Shown: one piece after another, positions 6,302 through 8,018 of the stretch | Numbering within the stretch: position 1 is the first letter of the stretch | Layout: each line of letters opens with the position of its first letter | Assembly: GCA_003486225.1 (NCBI GenBank) | Contig: DNGN01000189.1 | Span: forward strand, 1-8,018 | Reading direction: 5' to 3' | Length of the DNA stretch: 8,018 nt | From: Chloroflexota bacterium | GTDB lineage: Bacteria > Chloroflexota > Anaerolineae > Anaerolineales > UBA11579 | Made by a program: the position numbers and the translations under genes | The notes under the pieces: generated by a model | Seen by the model: only the letters and a program-made list of their open reading frames with translations | Told to the model about the DNA's origin: nothing | The model's database searches: none

Positions 6302-6313
6302 AATGGTACCATT
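6302..6313. repeat. 12-bp perfect palindrome AATGGTACCATT
   Basis: This fully self-complementary site lies 33 bp upstream of the SDR start codon, in the divergent SDR/transporter region. It is a candidate operator. It shares the TGGTA/TACCA half-site with the repeat at 5326-5336. Confidence 0.4.
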
Positions 6314-6324
6314 ATTAAAATCGG

Positions 6325-6344
6325 CAGGCAGCCTGATCTAGGCT
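6325..6344. repeat. Adjacent small inverted repeats in the SDR/transporter gap
   Basis: CAGGC-A-GCCTG (6325-6335) is followed by AGCCT-GATCT-AGGCT (6330-6344), and the two share the AGCCT arm. They could form alternative small hairpins or a regulator site. The arms are only 5 bp long, so the role is uncertain. Confidence 0.3.
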
Positions 6345-6381
6345 AATGCTTTTATCCTTAAACAGATCATATCAAATTTTT

Positions 6382-6411
6382 TTGTGGTTTTGGGAAAATC
6401 GAGATTATAAT
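6382..6411 (+). promoter_or_regulatory. Possible promoter for the GPH transporter
   Basis: A perfect TATAAT (6406-6411) lies 18 bp after TTGTGG (6382-6387), a poor -35. It would give a leader of about 35-40 nt before TTG 6455. The -10 is embedded in the palindrome GATTATAATC (6403-6412), so the opposite strand also reads TATAAT and could serve the SDR gene. Confidence 0.45.
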
Positions 6412-6454
6412 CATACTAATACCCACCAAATCCCAGTTCTTAAGAAGTAAACAT

Positions 6455-7891
6455 TTGAAAGTTAATACTGCCGGAAAGCTACCCTTTTGGGTAAAGTTAC
6501 TTTATGGGTCAGGAGAATTTGGACCAGCATCCATATCCATGATGCGGTCTCTGTTTTTTGTCATCTACCTGACCGATACGGTTGGCCTGGATCCCCAGCT
6601 TGCTTCGATTGGGGCAATGGTTGGCTTAATTTGGGATGCCATCAACGACCCGCTCGTCGGCACTCTCAGCGACCGGGTTCGAACCCGATGGGGACGCAGA
6701 CGGCCATTTTTGCTTTTCTTTGCCCTTCCTTTCGGACTTTCTTCTGTGCTGCTGTGGGCTGCCCCAGAGTGGGATAGCCAGCTGGCCCTGATCGTATATG
6801 TCACCTTTGCATTTATGATCGTGGATACGCTTGGGACGCTGATCGCCATTCCCTACCTCTCACTGATGCCAGAGATCAGTAAAGATTACGACGAGCGCAC
6901 ATCACTGGCAGGTTTCCGCACTGCCTTCCAATTAGTCGGTTCTCTTACTGTGGTTATCATCGCACCCCTGATCATCGATTCGGCCATTGCTTCCGGTAAT
7001 TCTCAAAAACAGGGATATATGACAGCCGCAGCAATTTTCGGCACCATAGCTGCTGTTTTTTTTCTGCTACTTTTCTTCTTTATCCGGGAGAATTCATCTC
7101 AACAAAAACCTGAAACCGTTTCCGTATTTCAAACCCTTAAACTTGCCTGGAGCAATGTCCCCTTCCGGTTTGTTGCGGTCATTTTCCTGCTTAATTGGAC
7201 AATGCTGGATATGGTCGCGGTCGTCTTCCCTTTCTTTTTACTCTATCGGGTAGCAAATGGGGATTTACTGGCAAAGGCCCACCTATTCGGGATGGACCTT
7301 GCCCTCGAATCCGCCTTTTTTGGTATTCTTATGCTGGTCTGCATGCTATCGGTGCCTTTCTGGATCAGGTTTTCCCACAGGAGAAACAAACGGGATGCCT
7401 ACGTGATCGGTATGGTCTTCCTTGCTGTAGTTTTGGGGAGCATCTTTTTCGTGCAGCCCGGCCAGATTAACTCGCTCCTGGTTCTGGGAGCTTTCGCCGG
7501 GATTGGGGTCGGGTCAGCATACGTGTTTCCAGATGCCATGTTTCCAGATATCATCGAATGGGATGAACTGCGCGCCCGAAAACGACAGGAAGGCATCTAT
7601 TACGGCGCACGGGCTTTTATCCGGAAAATTGCCACTGCCCTGGTAATTTTCATCACCTTGCAGCTGCTGGGCTTATCCGGCTATCAAAACCCTCCAAGCG
7701 GAGTCGATCACTTCAATCAACCAGAGAGCGCTGTCCTGATGATCCGCATCCTGATCTCCTTTGTCAGTGGCTTAATGCTGCTGGCTGCCGCTTTGCTGGC
7801 ATGGTTCAACCCACTCACCAGAGAGAAGAATGCCAAGATCCAGGAATTATTGGACCGCCGTAAGAACCGTTCCAACTTGCTGGAGCAATGA
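6455..7891 (+). CDS. GPH-family (MelB-like) sodium/proton symporter, MFS
   Basis: This 478-aa inner-membrane protein has about 12 predicted helices (roughly 28-42, 50-66, 85-102, 108-135, 156-175, 188-210, 238-263, 284-303, 316-333, 338-358, 390-408, 427-450). It carries the signature of the glycoside-pentoside-hexuronide:cation symporters: helix-2/loop motif DAINDPLVGTLSDR (61-74) followed by RTRWGRRRPFLL (76-87). The cytoplasmic loop before helix 11, DIIEWDELRARKRQEGIYYG (365-384), is also typical of the family. Asp61 and Asp65 match the cation-site positions of MelB-like proteins. The start appears to be TTG, with only a weak AAGAAG (6442-6447) upstream. Starting at the next internal ATGs would remove the conserved N-terminal KLPFWVKLLYGSGEFG. 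GPH members mostly carry sugars; the neighbours here suggest, without proof, some other small polar substrate. Confidence 0.9.
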   Translation: MKVNTAGKLPFWVKLLYGSGEFGPASISMMRSLFFVIYLTDTVGLDPQLASIGAMVGLIWDAINDPLVGTLSDRVRTRWGRRRPFLLFFALPFGLSSVLLWAAPEWDSQLALIVYVTFAFMIVDTLGTLIAIPYLSLMPEISKDYDERTSLAGFRTAFQLVGSLTVVIIAPLIIDSAIASGNSQKQGYMTAAAIFGTIAAVFFLLLFFFIRENSSQQKPETVSVFQTLKLAWSNVPFRFVAVIFLLNWTMLDMVAVVFPFFLLYRVANGDLLAKAHLFGMDLALESAFFGILMLVCMLSVPFWIRFSHRRNKRDAYVIGMVFLAVVLGSIFFVQPGQINSLLVLGAFAGIGVGSAYVFPDAMFPDIIEWDELRARKRQEGIYYGARAFIRKIATALVIFITLQLLGLSGYQNPPSGVDHFNQPESAVLMIRILISFVSGLMLLAAALLAWFNPLTREKNAKIQELLDRRKNRSNLLEQ

Positions 7892-7934
7892 AACCCAGGT
7901 CTTTCTGACAATCGCTGAGCAAATATATCAGAGG

Positions 7935-8018
7935 TTAGATAGTTTTTTCCATCGGCTGATAGGGTAGACCATCCCCATCAAAGCTTTTGGTCGTAAGGAT
8001 TTCCCCAACTTTCCTGTA
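7935..8018 (-). CDS. Possible C-terminal tail of an unrecognised protein
   Basis: Reading leftward from the window edge, one frame is open for 27 codons to a TAA at 7937..7935. The peptide starts YRKVGEILTTKSFDGDG and ends LPYQPMEKTI. Of the three minus-strand frames this looks most protein-like: it has mixed polar composition and a sensible hydrophilic end. The gene would be convergent with the transporter (43 nt between stops). No family was recognised, and so short an open frame may be accidental. Confidence 0.35.
   Translation of the reverse strand, partial: YRKVGEILTTKSFDGDGLPYQPMEKTI

Noticed and set aside
7056..7063. Run of eight T inside the transporter gene, possible frameshift site
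   Set aside because: The reading frame is intact on both sides, and the residues fit a membrane helix.
7892..7934. Terminator after the transporter gene
   Set aside because: Only a weak TCTGA/TCAGA pairing with a long loop was seen, with no stable hairpin.
1..8018. CRISPR array, tRNA, rRNA, insertion sequence or phage genes
   Set aside because: No spaced direct repeats, cloverleaf, terminal inverted repeats, transposase or phage-like proteins were visible.

Overview
The window looks like part of a bacterial catabolic gene neighbourhood. It is built around two MttB-type (COG5598, trimethylamine:corrinoid methyltransferase superfamily) proteins that lack pyrrolysine. Base composition is balanced, genes are tightly spaced, Shine-Dalgarno sites are clear at most starts, and two genes appear to start with TTG. 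Combining MttB-like methyltransferases, an Asp/Glu-racemase-like protein, a C45 Ntn-hydrolase, SDR and MDR dehydrogenases and a GPH-type transporter is reminiscent of anaerobic or deep-subsurface Chloroflexota (Anaerolineae-like) or related bacteria. That taxonomic guess is inference only. No rRNA, tRNA, CRISPR array, insertion sequence or phage gene was seen.

Layout, left to right. (1) 1-97, minus: the first 32 codons of a zinc-type MDR alcohol dehydrogenase, cut by the window edge. (2) 141-1583, minus: first MttB-like protein, 480 aa, TTG start, 43 nt upstream of the dehydrogenase and probably co-transcribed with it. (3) 1584-1789: divergent control region with two A/T-run inverted repeats and -10-like boxes on both strands. 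(4) 1790-3232, plus: second MttB-like protein, also 480 aa and colinear with the first. (5) 3296-4081, plus: Asp/Glu/hydantoin-racemase superfamily protein, with a strong RBS, probably in one operon with (4). (6) 4157-5269, minus: C45-family Ntn-hydrolase/acyltransferase-like protein, convergent with (5). (7) 5270-5480: non-coding, with a possible promoter for (6) and a hairpin over the stop of (8). (8) 5481-6269, minus: SDR-fold protein without the usual Tyr/Lys catalytic pair. (9) 6270-6454: divergent control region with a palindromic TATAAT box and other palindromes. (10) 6455-7891, plus: 12-helix GPH/MelB-like symporter. (11) 7935-8018, minus: possible C-terminal tail of an unrecognised gene.

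How the genes might work together (inference): a transporter brings in a compound. The C45 enzyme could cleave an amide, and the dehydrogenases could oxidise alcohol or carbonyl groups. The two MttB-like proteins could demethylate an N-methylated product such as a betaine, passing the methyl group to a corrinoid protein. The racemase-like protein could act on the amino-acid or dicarboxylate skeleton. Both MttB paralogues carry cysteine where methanogen MttB has pyrrolysine. The neighbouring methyltransferase gene ends in an ordinary TAG stop, and no corrinoid-protein or MtbA-like gene lies in the window. The most distinctive signal is this pair of divergently transcribed, equal-length MttB homologues together with a racemase-like gene.
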